Numbered from the stretch's first letter, positions 1 to 9,451 are shown. The stretch: DNA of 64,000 nt from Candidatus Mycolicibacterium alkanivorans (GCF_022760805.1 NZ_JAIVFL010000001.1:2046001-2110000), one strand, 5' to 3'. Notes: generated by a model from the letters alone, not told the origin. Numbers and translations are program-made.

Positions 1-1887
1 GGTGCGCGGCTCGAGCTCCTCGGCATACAGATGCAGCGGACTGGCGAAGGACAGCAGCCGCTCACACAGATGCCGCGCCCGACTGACCTCACCGATCTCC
101 ACCAGTGCGGACACCAGCCAGAACGAGCAGATCGTGAACGTGCCCTCCTCGCCGGACAGACCGTCGTCGGTCTCCTCGACGCGGTAGCGCAGAACCAGGC
201 CGTCCTCGGTGAGCTCGTCGGCGATCGCCAGCACCGTAGCCCGCACCCGCGGATCGTCGGACGGCAGGAACCGCACCAGCGGAACCAACAGCAGCGAGGC
301 GTCGAGGGCGTCGTCGCCGTAGCGCTGCGTCAGTACCCCGCGCTTGTCCACGCCGTGGGCCAGGACGTCGGCCTTGATCTCCTCAGCGGTCGCCCGCCAC
401 TGCCGGGCGTAGCTCTTCTCGCCGACCAGCTCTGCCAGCTTGGACCCGCGGTCCAGCGCCACCCAGCACATCACCTTCGAGGAGGTGAAGTGCTGCGCTT
501 CGCCGCGCACCTCCCAGATGCCGCGATCGGGTTCCTTCCAGTGTTTGATGGCCTCTTCGACCTGTTCCTTGAGCACCGGCCACAGCTGATCGGAGATCTG
601 CTCTCGGGACTTGGCATGCAGGTACACCGAGTCGAGCATGGTGCCCCAGATGTCGTGCTGGCGCTGGTTGTAGGCGCCGTTGCCGATGCGCACCGGGCGG
701 GCGTTGTCGTAGCCGGAAAGGTGATTGAGCTCCTCTTCGACCAGCTCACGTTCGCCGCCGACGGCATACATCACCTGCAGTGGATGCCGTTCGCCGTTGT
801 TGGCGCCCGACACGTCGGCGATGAACGAGAAGAAGTCGTCAGCCTCGCGGTCCAGGCCCAGCGTGTAGAGGCCCCACAACGCGAACGTCGAGTCGCGCAC
901 CCACGCGTAGCGGTAGTCCCAGTTGCGTTCGCCCTGCGGAGTTTCGGGCAGCGAAGTGGTGCTGGCCGCCAGCAGCGCGCCGGTCGGCGAGTACGTCAGC
1001 CCCTTGAGCGTGAGCGCGCTGCGCTGCAGGTAGGCGCGCCACGGGTGGTCGGGGAAGTCCCCGATGTTGATCCACTGCCGCCAGGCCTCGCTGGTCTGCC
1101 ACATCTTGTCGGCGGCTTCGGCGTAGGTCTGCGGCGAGGGATACTTGGACCACGACAGCGCAACGAAGACGTTGTCGCCCTCCTTGAGGCGGGTACGCGC
1201 CCGCGCCTCGCGGCCCTCGAGCCCGATGCGCAGATTGGTGGTCAGGCGCAGCGTCGGATGGGCGTCGGGATCCTTCCTGGCCCGGGCGACGGCCTCGCCG
1301 TAGCCGTTGGCCGAGTACTCCCAGGTGGCGTTGACCCGCGCATAGTTGAAGGACGGTTCGCAATTCATCACCAGCTCCACCGTGCCGCTCACACATCGCA
1401 CGGTGCGCAGCAGGATGTGCTGGGCATCCCAGTCCATGGGTGTGCGCCGGTGGGTGCGCGATCGGGCTTCGATGTCGTGCCAGGGCCCCATCACCAGGGC
1501 GTCCCGCACGATCACCCAGCCGGTGTGGGTCTGCCAGGTGGTCTCCAGGATCAGACTGCCCGGCAGATACCGGCGTGCGGCGGGCACCGACACCCCGTAC
1601 GGTCCGAGCCGGAAATGGCCGGCGCCGCGGTCCAGGATCGCACCGAAGACGCTGGGGGAGTCCGGCCGCGGCACGCACAGCCACTCGACCGCACCGGCGG
1701 AGGAGATCAGGCAGGTGTTCTCGCAGTCCGACAGGAACGCGTAGTCGGCGATCGGCGGGAACGGGTTGCGCAGCGCTGCACTGGAGGCGTAGGGCACCGG
1801 GGCCGTCACGGACAGGGGCGCGGGTGACGCGACAGTGGCCACGGCCTCAGCGTCCCCGCCGCCGGTTGGCTGGGCATGCAGAACCAT
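1..1887 (-). CDS. Trehalase, GH15 family (C-terminus outside window)
   Basis: The first 629 codons of a cytoplasmic glycoside hydrolase of the GH15 trehalase type found in mycobacteria (Rv2402 family), which splits trehalose into two glucoses. The N-terminal beta-sandwich part (FPPIADYAFLSDCENTCLIS, EWLCVPRPDSPSVFGAILD) is followed by the helical barrel with NWDYRYAWVRDSTFALWGL and a central YNQRQHDIWG segment, all typical of the family. The ATG is the first in frame; a long open frame on the plus strand is its antisense shadow. The gene is divergent from the small membrane genes and cys operon. The last few codons lie beyond base 1. Confidence 0.9.
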   Translation of the reverse strand, partial: MVLHAQPTGGGDAEAVATVASPAPLSVTAPVPYASSAALRNPFPPIADYAFLSDCENTCLISSAGAVEWLCVPRPDSPSVFGAILDRGAGHFRLGPYGVSVPAARRYLPGSLILETTWQTHTGWVIVRDALVMGPWHDIEARSRTHRRTPMDWDAQHILLRTVRCVSGTVELVMNCEPSFNYARVNATWEYSANGYGEAVARARKDPDAHPTLRLTTNLRIGLEGREARARTRLKEGDNVFVALSWSKYPSPQTYAEAADKMWQTSEAWRQWINIGDFPDHPWRAYLQRSALTLKGLTYSPTGALLAASTTSLPETPQGERNWDYRYAWVRDSTFALWGLYTLGLDREADDFFSFIADVSGANNGERHPLQVMYAVGGERELVEEELNHLSGYDNARPVRIGNGAYNQRQHDIWGTMLDSVYLHAKSREQISDQLWPVLKEQVEEAIKHWKEPDRGIWEVRGEAQHFTSSKVMCWVALDRGSKLAELVGEKSYARQWRATAEEIKADVLAHGVDKRGVLTQRYGDDALDASLLLVPLVRFLPSDDPRVRATVLAIADELTEDGLVLRYRVEETDDGLSGEEGTFTICSFWLVSALVEIGEVSRARHLCERLLSFASPLHLYAEELEPRT

Positions 1888-1996
1888 TGGGACATCATCG
1901 ACTGCGGGCGGCTGGGCGTCTACCTGTGAGCAGAACCGTAACTTGGCTGTTCGCGGCGGTGGCGTACGGCCCAGCGGCGGGGCCTAGGCTGGTCGC

Positions 1997-2188
1997 GTGA
2001 CGGCATTCCTGAGTTGGTGGGACGGCGTGGAGCTGTGGCTGTCCGGTTTGGGATTCGTGCTACAGACCCTCATCGTGATGCCGGTGGTCCTGGCCCTCGC
2101 CTACGGGATCGCGGTGGTGGTGGACGTGGTGCTCGGCAACGGCATCCGCGGTCTGCATTGGATTCGTGGCAACGACGGGCCGCGGTGA
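1997..2188 (+). CDS. Small membrane protein (Rv2401A-like position)
   Basis: A 63-residue protein starting at GTG. One long hydrophobic stretch (about residues 16-46, LGFVLQTLIVMPVVLALAYG followed by IAVVVDVVLG) predicts one or two membrane segments, and the tail is short and basic. It sits where M. tuberculosis has a small conserved membrane protein between trehalase and subI. Its stop overlaps the ATG of the next tiny gene (ATGA), so the two are probably translated together. No biochemical role can be inferred. Confidence 0.6.
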   Translation: MTAFLSWWDGVELWLSGLGFVLQTLIVMPVVLALAYGIAVVVDVVLGNGIRGLHWIRGNDGPR

Positions 2189-2274
2189 TGAGCGGCATGC
2201 CCCGCTCCCGGGTGACGTTGGCGCTGGTGGCGCTGCTGATTCTGGTCCTCGCGGTGTGGCTGCTCAACCGCTGA
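2188..2274 (+). CDS. 28-residue single-span membrane peptide
   Basis: ATG overlaps the upstream stop codon in an ATGA junction. The peptide has a basic N-terminus (MSGMPRSR) and then one hydrophobic helix (VTLALVALLILVLAVWLL) ending NR, so it looks like a small inner-membrane peptide. Evidence is translational coupling and composition only; function unknown. Confidence 0.45.
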   Translation: MSGMPRSRVTLALVALLILVLAVWLLNR

Positions 2275-2305
2275 CGCCCCGAGTGGCCCGGCGCAACAAC
2301 TCTGT

Positions 2306-2311
2306 TAAGCT
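2306..2311 (+). promoter_or_regulatory. -10 box for the leaderless sulfate-operon leader
   Basis: TAAGCT fits the mycobacterial TANNNT -10 pattern and ends 7 nt before the ATG of the Cys-rich leader ORF, so transcription would start at the A of that ATG (leaderless mRNA). Confidence 0.6.
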
Positions 2312-2318
2312 CTGCGCC

Positions 2319-2411
2319 ATGCAATCGGCGACCGGTTACGGCGAGGGCCATATCTTGGCACTCATTGCCGTCGGTGCTTGCGCCGTTGCTGATGTCGCTT
2401 GTTGTCGCTGA
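2319..2411 (+). CDS. Cysteine-responsive leader peptide (30 aa) of the subI operon
   Basis: A 30-codon ORF with Cys at positions 21, 28 and 29, the last two adjacent (ACCR then stop). It appears leaderless (-10 TAAGCT, 7-nt gap) and ends 118 nt before subI. Leaderless polycysteine short ORFs acting as cysteine-responsive attenuators of sulfur-assimilation operons are described in mycobacteria. Here scarce Cys-tRNA would stall ribosomes at the Cys pair and alter downstream RNA folding to raise sulfate uptake. The nirA operon has a matching leader. Identification rests on position, Cys codons and promoter spacing; regulation is inferred. Confidence 0.7.
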   Translation: MQSATGYGEGHILALIAVGACAVADVACCR

Positions 2412-2487
2412 TACCACTGCCCGTCCACGGTCTGGTGTCGGCGATTGTCATGCCATAGTGCTGTCGAAGAATCGCCATTCCGTTGCG

Positions 2488-2511
2488 GCGGGTGCAAATC
2501 CCCCCACCCGC
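2488..2511 (+). promoter_or_regulatory. Hairpin in the subI 5' region
   Basis: GCGGGTG (2488-2494) and CACCCGC (2505-2511) form a perfect 7-bp stem with a 10-nt loop, immediately before the subI Shine-Dalgarno (AGAAAGG, 2517-2523). It is a candidate structure for the leader-dependent attenuation switch. Confidence 0.4.
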
Positions 2512-2529
2512 AAATGAGAAAGGCCCCCG

Positions 2530-3570
2530 ATGCGCACAATCCCCTCGCCCCATAGCCGGTGGCGCGCGGCCGCAGCACTCGCCGCTACTGCGACGGTGCT
2601 GGCCGCCTGCGGCGGCGGCTCCAGCGACGTCGCCGGCGGGGGTGGTGGCGCCAAGGCAGACACCACGCTGACGCTGGTGGCCTATGCCGTTCCCGAACCC
2701 GGCTGGAGCAAGATCATTCCGGCGTTCGTGGCCACGCCCGAGGGCAAGGGTGTGGAGGTGACGACGTCCTACGGCGCGTCGGGGGACCAGTCGCGCGCGG
2801 TGGTGGACGGCAAGCCGGCCGACATCGTCAACTTCTCTGTCGAGCCCGACGTCACCCGTCTGGTGAAGGCCAACAAGGTTGCCGCCGATTGGAACAAGGA
2901 CGCCACCAAGGGCATCCCCTTCGGCTCGGTCGTCACCATCGTCGTCCGCAAGGGCAACCCCAAGAACATCAAGGACTGGGACGACCTGCTGCAGCCCGGC
3001 GTCGAGGTGGTCACCCCTAGCCCGCTGAGCTCGGGTTCGGCCAAGTGGAATCTGCTCGCGCCGTACGCCGCCAAGAGCATCGGCGGCCAGGACGCGCAAG
3101 CCGGCCTGGACTTCGTCAGCAAGCTGGTCAGCGAGCACGTCAAGACTCGCCCCGGCTCGGGCCGGGAAGCCACCGACGTGTTCCTGCAGGGCACCGGTGA
3201 TGTGCTGTTGAGCTACGAGGACGAGGCGATCAACGTCGAGCGGCAGGGCAAGCCGGTCGAGCACATCATCCCGTCGCAGACCTTCAAGATCGAGAACCCG
3301 GTGGCCGTGGTGACCACCAGCCCGCACCTCGACAAGGCGACCGCGCTGAAGAACTTCCTGTTCACGCCCGAAGGCCAGAAGATCTGGGCGCAGGCCGGCT
3401 TCCGGCCGGTCGACCCCGCGGTGGCCGCCGACTTCGCCGCCGACTTCCCGGCACCGGCGCAGAAGTTGTGGACGATCGCCGACCTCGGCGGGTGGAGCAC
3501 GGTGGATCCGGCGCTGTTCGACAAGGAGAATGGCTCCATCGCAAAGATCTACAAGCAGGCAACCGGATGA
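2530..3570 (+). CDS. subI: Sulfate-binding lipoprotein of the sulfate ABC importer
   Basis: 346 residues. A lipoprotein signal peptide ends in a clear lipobox (VLAACGG, lipidated Cys27), so the mature protein is tethered outside the membrane. The rest is a type II periplasmic sulfate/thiosulfate-binding fold (VAYAVPEPGWSKIIPAF, SYGASGDQSRAV, DIVNFSVEPDVTRLV, FGSVVTIVVRKGNPKNIKDW). It delivers sulfate to CysT/CysW. Its stop overlaps the cysT ATG (ATGA). It corresponds to Rv2400c SubI and is preceded by the Cys leader ORF. Confidence 0.95.
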   Translation: MRTIPSPHSRWRAAAALAATATVLAACGGGSSDVAGGGGGAKADTTLTLVAYAVPEPGWSKIIPAFVATPEGKGVEVTTSYGASGDQSRAVVDGKPADIVNFSVEPDVTRLVKANKVAADWNKDATKGIPFGSVVTIVVRKGNPKNIKDWDDLLQPGVEVVTPSPLSSGSAKWNLLAPYAAKSIGGQDAQAGLDFVSKLVSEHVKTRPGSGREATDVFLQGTGDVLLSYEDEAINVERQGKPVEHIIPSQTFKIENPVAVVTTSPHLDKATALKNFLFTPEGQKIWAQAGFRPVDPAVAADFAADFPAPAQKLWTIADLGGWSTVDPALFDKENGSIAKIYKQATG

Positions 3571-4448
3571 CGGCAGCCATCGAGCCGAATCTGCAGGCGG
3601 TCCGGCCCGAGCTCACCGGTGGTGACTCGGGCGGGCCGTCCCGCTTCCCGGCTCGCCGTCACGGCACCACCAGCCTGCGGGTTGGCGCCGCGTCGATCTG
3701 GTTGAGCGTCATCGTCCTGCTGCCACTGGCCGCGATCGTGTGGCAGTCGGCCAAGGGCGGGTGGCACGCCTTCTGGCTGGCGATCACCTCGAACGCCGCG
3801 ATCGAGTCGTTCCGGGTGACGCTGACGATCTCGATCGGCGTCACGCTGGTGAACGCGGTGTTCGGGCTGCTGGTCGCCTGGGTGCTCACTCGCGACGACT
3901 TCCCGGGCAAGCGGTTGGTCGATGCCGTGATCGACTTGCCGTTCGCGCTGCCCACCATCGTGGCGAGCCTTGTCATGCTGGCGCTCTACGGTCCCAACAG
4001 TCCGATCGATCTGCATCTGCAGCACACCAAATGGGGTGTCGGCGTTGCACTCTTGTTCGTCACGCTGCCCTTCGTGGTGCGCTCCGTGCAGCCGGTGCTA
4101 CTCGAACTCGACCGTGACGTCGAGGAGGCCGCGGCCTCGCTGGGGGCGACCAACTTTGTCATCTTCACCAAGGTTGTGCTGCCCGCGCTGCTGCCCTCGC
4201 TGTTGTCCGGTGCTGGGCTGGCATTCTCCCGCGCGATCGGCGAGTTCGGCTCGGTGGTGCTCATCGGCGGTGCGGTGCCGGGGGAGACCGAGGTGTCCTC
4301 ACAGTGGATCCGGACGTTGATCGAAAATGACGACCGGACCGGCGCGGCGGCGATTTCCATTGTGCTGCTGGTGCTCTCGTTCATCGTGCTGCTGGTGTTG
4401 CGGGCCATCGGCTCGCGCGCGGCCAAACGGGAGGAACTGGCGTCGTGA
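3567..4448 (+). CDS. cysT: Sulfate ABC transporter permease CysT
   Basis: 293 residues with six predicted membrane spans of the binding-protein-dependent permease family. The EAA loop that contacts the ATPase reads EEAAASLGATNFVIFTKVVLP. It forms the translocation channel with CysW. The ATG overlaps the subI stop and the 3' end overlaps the cysW GTG, so all three are translationally coupled. A short Arg/Pro-rich cytosolic N-terminus precedes the first helix. Confidence 0.95.
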   Translation: MTAAIEPNLQAVRPELTGGDSGGPSRFPARRHGTTSLRVGAASIWLSVIVLLPLAAIVWQSAKGGWHAFWLAITSNAAIESFRVTLTISIGVTLVNAVFGLLVAWVLTRDDFPGKRLVDAVIDLPFALPTIVASLVMLALYGPNSPIDLHLQHTKWGVGVALLFVTLPFVVRSVQPVLLELDRDVEEAAASLGATNFVIFTKVVLPALLPSLLSGAGLAFSRAIGEFGSVVLIGGAVPGETEVSSQWIRTLIENDDRTGAAAISIVLLVLSFIVLLVLRAIGSRAAKREELAS

Positions 4449-5257
4449 TCCCGTCTCCGCTGGTGCGCTACCTCACCCGCTATGCCGCGCTGGCCTACGT
4501 CCTGGTGTTGGTGCTCGTGCCGGTCAGCCTGATCTTGTGGCGCACCTTCACTCCCGGCTTCGGCGCGTTCGTCGATTCCATCACCACGCCGGCCGCGTTG
4601 TCGGCACTGCAGCTCTCGCTGCTTGTCGTCGCGATAGTGGTGCCGCTCAACGTGATCTTCGGGGTGCCGACCGCGCTCGTGTTGGCGCGCAACAAGTTCC
4701 GCGGGAAGTCTGCGTTGCAGGCGGTCGTTGACCTGCCGTTCGCGGTGTCGCCGGTGGTCGTCGGTGTGGCGCTGATTCTGTTGTGGGGCAGCGCCGGGGT
4801 GTTCGGGTTCGTCGAGAACAACCTCGGCTTCAAGATCATCTTCGGGTTCCCCGGCATCGTGCTGGCCAGCATTTTCGTCACGGTCCCGTTCGTCATCCGC
4901 GAGGTCGAGCCGGTTCTGCACGAACTCGGTACCGATCAGGAACAGGCGGCCGCGACCCTGGGATCGAGTTGGTGGCAGACGTTTTGGCGGATCACCCTGC
5001 CGTCGATCCGGTGGGGCCTGACCTACGGCATCGTGCTCACCGTCGCTCGCACCCTCGGCGAGTACGGCGCGGTGATCATGGTGTCGTCCAACCTGCCCGG
5101 CACATCACAGACGCTGACCTTGCTGGTCTCCGACCGCTACAGCCGCGGCGCCGAGTACGGCGCCTACGCCGTCTCGACGTTGCTGATGGCGGTCGCAGTG
5201 CTGGTGCTGGTCGTCCAGGTGATCCTGGACGCCCGGCGCGCCGAGGCGAGCGAGTAA
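4445..5257 (+). CDS. cysW: Sulfate ABC transporter permease CysW
   Basis: 270 residues; second membrane subunit of the sulfate importer. The EAA loop is [20 protein letters not shown]. The GTG start overlaps the cysT stop (GTGA). Strong family features include [17 protein letters not shown] and [19 protein letters not shown]. It heterodimerises with CysT and pairs with two CysA ATPases. Confidence 0.95.
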   Translation: MIPSPLVRYLTRYAALAYVLVLVLVPVSLILWRTFTPGFGAFVDSITTPAALSALQLSLLVVAIVVPLNVIFGVPTALVLARNKFRGKSALQAVVDLPFAVSPVVVGVALILLWGSAGVFGFVENNLGFKIIFGFPGIVLASIFVTVPFVIREVEPVLHELGTDQEQAAATLGSSWWQTFWRITLPSIRWGLTYGIVLTVARTLGEYGAVIMVSSNLPGTSQTLTLLVSDRYSRGAEYGAYAVSTLLMAVAVLVLVVQVILDARRAEASE

Positions 5258-5279
5258 TCGAACTAGGAGAACGACTCTC

Positions 5280-6302
5280 ATGACCAATGCCATCACCGTC
5301 ACGGGCGCCAACAAGCGCTACGGCGTGTTCGCCGCCCTCGACAACGTGGATTTCGTGGTACCCGCCGGGTCGTTGACCGCCCTGCTGGGGCCCAGCGGTT
5401 CGGGCAAGTCCACGTTGCTGCGCGCCATCGCCGGCCTCGACCAGCCCGACACCGGCGCCATCACCATCAACGGCCGCGACGTCACCAACGTGCCGCCGCA
5501 GCGGCGGGGCATCGGCTTCGTGTTCCAGCACTACGCCGCCTTCAAGCATCTGACCGTGCGCGACAACGTCGCTTTCGGCCTGAAGATCCGCAAGAAGCCG
5601 AAGTCAGAGATCAAGGAGAAGGTCGACAACCTGCTCGAGGTGGTCGGGCTGGCCGGATTCCAAACCCGGTACCCCAACCAGCTTTCCGGCGGTCAACGGC
5701 AACGCATGGCCCTGGCCCGCGCGCTGGCAGTGGACCCCGAGGTGCTGTTGCTCGACGAACCCTTCGGCGCGCTGGACGCCAAGGTCCGCGAGGACCTTCG
5801 GGCATGGTTGCGCCGCCTGCATGACGAAGTCCACGTGACGACGGTGTTGGTCACCCACGACCAGGCCGAGGCGCTCGACGTCGCCGACCGGATCGCCGTT
5901 CTCAACAAGGGACGGGTCGAGCAGGTCGGCTCGCCTGCCGACGTCTACGACAGGCCGGCCAACGCATTCGTGATGTCGTTCCTCGGCACGGTGTCATCAC
6001 TCAACGGAATCCTGGTGCGCCCACACGATATTCGGGTCGGACGCAACCCGGAGATGGCGGTCGCCGTCGGCGACGGCACGGCAGAGTCGACCGGTGTCGT
6101 GCGCGCCACCATCGACCGGGTGGTCTATCTCGGTTTTGAGGTGCGCGTCGAACTGACCAACGCCACCAACGGTGCTCCGTTCATCGCGCAGATCACCCGC
6201 GGCGACGCCGAGGCACTCGGCCTCAAAGAGGGCGACTCCGTGTACGTGCGGGCCACCCGCGTACCGCCGATCGCCGGCGAAGTGCAGGTCGCTGCCAGCT
6301 AG
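5280..6302 (+). CDS. cysA: Sulfate ABC transporter ATPase CysA
   Basis: 340 residues. Walker [11 protein letters not shown]-loop FQH, signature [15 protein letters not shown], Walker [13 protein letters not shown] and switch His in [10 protein letters not shown] are all intact, followed by a C-terminal regulatory domain. It energises sulfate import through CysT/CysW. AGGAGA lies about 10 nt before the ATG. The TAG stop lies in CTAG, and the opposing che1 gene uses the complementary TAG of the same tetranucleotide. Confidence 0.96.
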   Translation: MTNAITVTGANKRYGVFAALDNVDFVVPAGSLTALLGPSGSGKSTLLRAIAGLDQPDTGAITINGRDVTNVPPQRRGIGFVFQHYAAFKHLTVRDNVAFGLKIRKKPKSEIKEKVDNLLEVVGLAGFQTRYPNQLSGGQRQRMALARALAVDPEVLLLDEPFGALDAKVREDLRAWLRRLHDEVHVTTVLVTHDQAEALDVADRIAVLNKGRVEQVGSPADVYDRPANAFVMSFLGTVSSLNGILVRPHDIRVGRNPEMAVAVGDGTAESTGVVRATIDRVVYLGFEVRVELTNATNGAPFIAQITRGDAEALGLKEGDSVYVRATRVPPIAGEVQVAAS

Positions 6303-6997
6303 GCCGCGGCGCGCTGCGCCACAGCCCGGTCGAACCGGTCGAGCACCGCCTGCGCCATCAGGGGATGGGATCCGAGCGGTTCGGCCATCGGAATGTCTGC
6401 GCTGCAAGCAATCTTGGACACCCGGTCGGTGATGCGTCCCGGCGCGATGAACCACGGCGCCAGCACGATCCGGCCCGCGCCGCCCTGCCGAAGCAGTTCG
6501 ATACCGTTGATGACGGACCGTTGAGGCCCGGTGGCATAGGCCACCTGGACGCCAGCCCACCGCGTGCCCTCGGCAAGGGTTGCCACCAGCGTCGCGGCGC
6601 GCGCGTTGGCCGCTGCGCGGGAGGAACCGACCGCCACTACGAGGACGCCCAATTCCGGGTCATGCTCGTCGGCACCCTTCTCGGCGAGGCGTTCCCGCAT
6701 GATCTGAACCAGACGCGGGTCCTCACCCAGGGTGTCGGCCTCGAGCACGTCAGCGCCGGCCTCGTCGATCATCGCGGGGATGTCGACCCGGGCGTGGTAG
6801 GCGCTGGCCAACAGCAGCGGTGTCACGACTGCCGGTCCGAGTAGCGTCCGCAGGACGTCGGCAAGGTTCGGAGAGTTCTTCTCACAGAACGCAACCCGCA
6901 CGTCCAAGCCTGACCGCTGCACCCTGACCTGCTCGGCGACGGCGTGTGTGACCGCGGCAGAGCGGGGATCGACGCTGCCGTGCGCGGTCAGGATCAT
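6299..6997 (-). CDS. CbiX-type sirohydrochlorin chelatase (Rv2393-like)
   Basis: 232 residues with the chelatase start [13 protein letters not shown], whose His is the presumed metal ligand, and repeats such as [17 protein letters not shown] and [17 protein letters not shown]. It probably inserts iron into sirohydrochlorin to make siroheme for the neighbouring sulfite reductase. It is third in the nirA-cysH operon. I chose ATG at 6997; a GTG at 7033 in the same frame would add twelve residues with an unlikely SPPCSLRSCPP stretch. The GAGCGAAGCGAGC inverted repeat at 7008-7020 lies in the gap to cysH. Confidence 0.8.
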   Translation of the reverse strand: MILTAHGSVDPRSAAVTHAVAEQVRVQRSGLDVRVAFCEKNSPNLADVLRTLLGPAVVTPLLLASAYHARVDIPAMIDEAGADVLEADTLGEDPRLVQIMRERLAEKGADEHDPELGVLVVAVGSSRAAANARAATLVATLAEGTRWAGVQVAYATGPQRSVINGIELLRQGGAGRIVLAPWFIAPGRITDRVSKIACSADIPMAEPLGSHPLMAQAVLDRFDRAVAQRAAA

Positions 6998-7035
6998 CGG
7001 CGGGCAGGAGCGAAGCGAGCAGGGAGGAGACACAA

Positions 7036-7749
7036 TCACGAGTTGTGCAGTCCGCACTCGACCTTGCCGGTGCCCGACCAGCGGCCGCTGCGCGGGTCGG
7101 CGCCATCGACCGGCTTGGCGGTGCAGGGCGCGCACCCGATCGACGGATAGCCCTCGTCCACAAGCGGATTCACCAGCACGCCGTTGGCCTCGACGTAGGC
7201 CTGCATGTCCTCGTCGGTCCACGCGGCCAGCGGGTTGATCTTCACCAGGCCGAAGGCCTCGTCAAAGGAGATCAGCGGGGCGTTGGCCCGGGTCGGTGCT
7301 TCGACCCGGCGGATGCCGGTCACCCACGCCGAATACCCTTGCAGCGCTTTGCGTAACGGGGTGACCTTGCGCAGCCGGCAGCATTCGTCGGGTTCGCGAG
7401 CGAACAGGTCCTTGCCCAGCAGGCGGTCCTGCTCGGAGACGCTGTGCTCGGGAGTGACGTTGACGACATTGACGTCATAGACAGCTTCGATGGCGTCACG
7501 GGTGCCGATGGTCTCGGCGAAGTGGTACCCGGTGTCGAGGAACAGCACGTCGACACCCGGTCGCACCTTGGCCGCCATGTCGACCAGCACCGCGTCCTGC
7601 ATGTTCGACGCCACCACGTAATGGCCGCCGAAATGCTGGTCGGTCCACGCCAACAGGTCGCGAGCATCGGCGCCGCCCAGCTCGGCGGCACCGCGTTGTG
7701 CCAGCGTCCGCAGGTCAGCTTCGGTCACTTCGCCCACCCCGAAACTCAT
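7036..7749 (-). CDS. cysH: Assimilatory APS reductase
   Basis: 237 residues. It reduces adenylylsulfate to sulfite using thioredoxin. The two Cys pairs that bind the [4Fe-4S] cluster are present (DECCRLRKVTPLRKAL and YPSIGCAPCT), which marks the APS-using rather than the PAPS-using class. The catalytic C-terminal Cys is in VECGLHNS. The ATG overlaps the nirA stop (ATGA), so it is coupled to sulfite reductase. Confidence 0.93.
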   Translation of the reverse strand: MSFGVGEVTEADLRTLAQRGAAELGGADARDLLAWTDQHFGGHYVVASNMQDAVLVDMAAKVRPGVDVLFLDTGYHFAETIGTRDAIEAVYDVNVVNVTPEHSVSEQDRLLGKDLFAREPDECCRLRKVTPLRKALQGYSAWVTGIRRVEAPTRANAPLISFDEAFGLVKINPLAAWTDEDMQAYVEANGVLVNPLVDEGYPSIGCAPCTAKPVDGADPRSGRWSGTGKVECGLHNS

Positions 7750-9425
7750 CGCAAATCTTCTTCCTGAGCGCGCACGGCCCACTGGGCGAAACGCTCGCCC
7801 TCTTGCCTTTGTTTCACGAAGTTGCGCACCACTCGCTCGATGTAGTCTCCGAGCTCGGCACTGGTCACCTTGTGCTGGCGCAGCTTCCGGCCGAAGCCGC
7901 TGTCCAGCCCGAGGCTTCCACCGAGGTGGACCTGGAAACCCTCGACCGAATTACCTTCGCCGTCGTCGACCATCTGGCCCTTGAACCCGATGTCGGCAAT
8001 CTGGATGCGGGCGCACGAGTTCGGGCAGCCGTTGATGTGGACGGTGACCGGAACGTCGAGTTGCGAGTTGAGGTCTTTGAGCCGCGTCTCCAGCTCTGGT
8101 ACGAGTACCTGAGCCCGGTTGCGGGTCTCGGCGAACGACAACTTGCAGTATTCGATACCGCTGCAGGCCATCAGATTCTTGCGCCACTGCGACGGTGCCG
8201 AGGGCAGGCCGAGCGTGTCCAGTCCTTCGCGCAGCGCGTCCAACTTGTCGTCGGCGACGTCGAGGATGACCAGTTTCTGGTACGGCGTGAGACGGATCCG
8301 GTCCGAGCCCGCAGCCTCGGCGAGGTCGGCGACCTTGGTCAGGATCGTGCCCGTAACGCGACCGGCGATCGGCGCGACGCCCACCGCGTTCAGGCCGTTC
8401 TTCTGCCGTTGCACGCCGATGTGGTCGACCGGGTGCTTCAGCTGCTCCGGTGCGGGCCCGTCGATCAGCTTGCGGCCCAGGTATTCCGTTTCGAGAACGT
8501 CGCGGAATTTCTCCGTACCCCAGTCCTTGACGAGGAACTTCAGCCGTGCCTTGGACCGCAGCCTGCGGTAGCCGTAGTCGCGGAACAACGACGTCACGGC
8601 CTCCCACACCTCAGGCACCTCGTCGAGCGGAACCCATGCGCCGAGACGCTGGGCGAGCATCGGGTTGGTTGACAGTCCGCCGCCGACCCACAGGTCCAGA
8701 CCCGGTCCGTGCTCGGGATGGTTGACGCCGATGAACGCGATGTCGTTGATCTCGTGCGCAACGTCCTGCAGACCCGAGATAGCGGTCTTGTACTTACGGG
8801 GCAGGTTGGAGAACGTCGGGTCGCCGACCCAGCGGCGGACGATCTCGTCGATCGCCCACGTCGGGTCGAGCACCTCGTCGAGCGATTCGCCGGCCAACGG
8901 CGAACCGAGCACGACGCGGGGGCAGTCGCCGCAGGCCTCGGTGGTCTGCAGCCCGACGCCGGCCAGCTTCGCCCAGATCTGCGGGACGTCCTCGATGCGG
9001 ATCCAGTGGTATTGCACGTTCTCGCGGTCGCTGATGTCGGCGGTGTCGCGGGCGAACTCGGTGGAAATCTCGCCGAGGGTGCGCAGCCCCGCGGCCGTGA
9101 GGGCTCCACCGTCACAACGCACCCGCATCATGAAGTACTTGGCCTCGAGGATGTCGGCGTTCTCGTCGCCGGTCCAGGTGCCGTCGTAGCCCTGCTCGCG
9201 CTGGGTGTACAGGCCCATCCAGCGCATCCGGCCGCGCAGGTCCTGCTTGTCGATGCTGTCGAAGCCCTGCTTGGAGTAGACCTCCTCGATGCGGGCGCGG
9301 ACGTTGAGCGCGTCATCGTCCTTCTTGAACTGCTCGTTGGCGTTCAGCGGCTCGCGGCTACCCAGGGCCCACTGGCCCTCGTCGCGAGTCTTGGGTGGCC
9401 TGGCCGTCTTGGTCGGCTGGGTCAT
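7746..9425 (-). CDS. nirA: Ferredoxin-dependent sulfite reductase
   Basis: 559 residues, the Rv2391 NirA/SirA type, which reduces sulfite to sulfide with six electrons from ferredoxin. The siroheme/[4Fe-4S] ligand motifs are CSGIEYCKLSFAETR and CPNSCARIQ; the N-terminal half contains YTQREQGYDG and ACGDCPRVVLGSPLAG, the regions that hold the Tyr and Cys linked near the active site in the tuberculosis enzyme. First structural gene of the operon; its Shine-Dalgarno AGGAG is inside a hairpin downstream of the Cys leader. Confidence 0.93.
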   Translation of the reverse strand: MTQPTKTARPPKTRDEGQWALGSREPLNANEQFKKDDDALNVRARIEEVYSKQGFDSIDKQDLRGRMRWMGLYTQREQGYDGTWTGDENADILEAKYFMMRVRCDGGALTAAGLRTLGEISTEFARDTADISDRENVQYHWIRIEDVPQIWAKLAGVGLQTTEACGDCPRVVLGSPLAGESLDEVLDPTWAIDEIVRRWVGDPTFSNLPRKYKTAISGLQDVAHEINDIAFIGVNHPEHGPGLDLWVGGGLSTNPMLAQRLGAWVPLDEVPEVWEAVTSLFRDYGYRRLRSKARLKFLVKDWGTEKFRDVLETEYLGRKLIDGPAPEQLKHPVDHIGVQRQKNGLNAVGVAPIAGRVTGTILTKVADLAEAAGSDRIRLTPYQKLVILDVADDKLDALREGLDTLGLPSAPSQWRKNLMACSGIEYCKLSFAETRNRAQVLVPELETRLKDLNSQLDVPVTVHINGCPNSCARIQIADIGFKGQMVDDGEGNSVEGFQVHLGGSLGLDSGFGRKLRQHKVTSAELGDYIERVVRNFVKQRQEGERFAQWAVRAQEEDLR

Positions 9426-9432
9426 TGAAGAT

Positions 9433-9451
9433 GCTCCTCATACCAAGGAGC
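9433..9451 (-). promoter_or_regulatory. Hairpin sequestering the nirA Shine-Dalgarno
   Basis: On the minus strand GCTCCT and AGGAGC pair in a 6-bp stem with a 7-nt loop. The 3' arm is the nirA ribosome-binding site, 7 nt before its ATG. This would hold nirA translation off unless opened, which fits a leader-peptide controlled switch. Confidence 0.5.

Noticed and set aside
31..1827. 598-codon open frame on the plus strand
   Set aside because: It is antisense to the trehalase gene, whose minus-strand product shows clear family motifs; the plus product is low-complexity Arg/Gly/Val-rich, as expected for a shadow frame in high-GC DNA.
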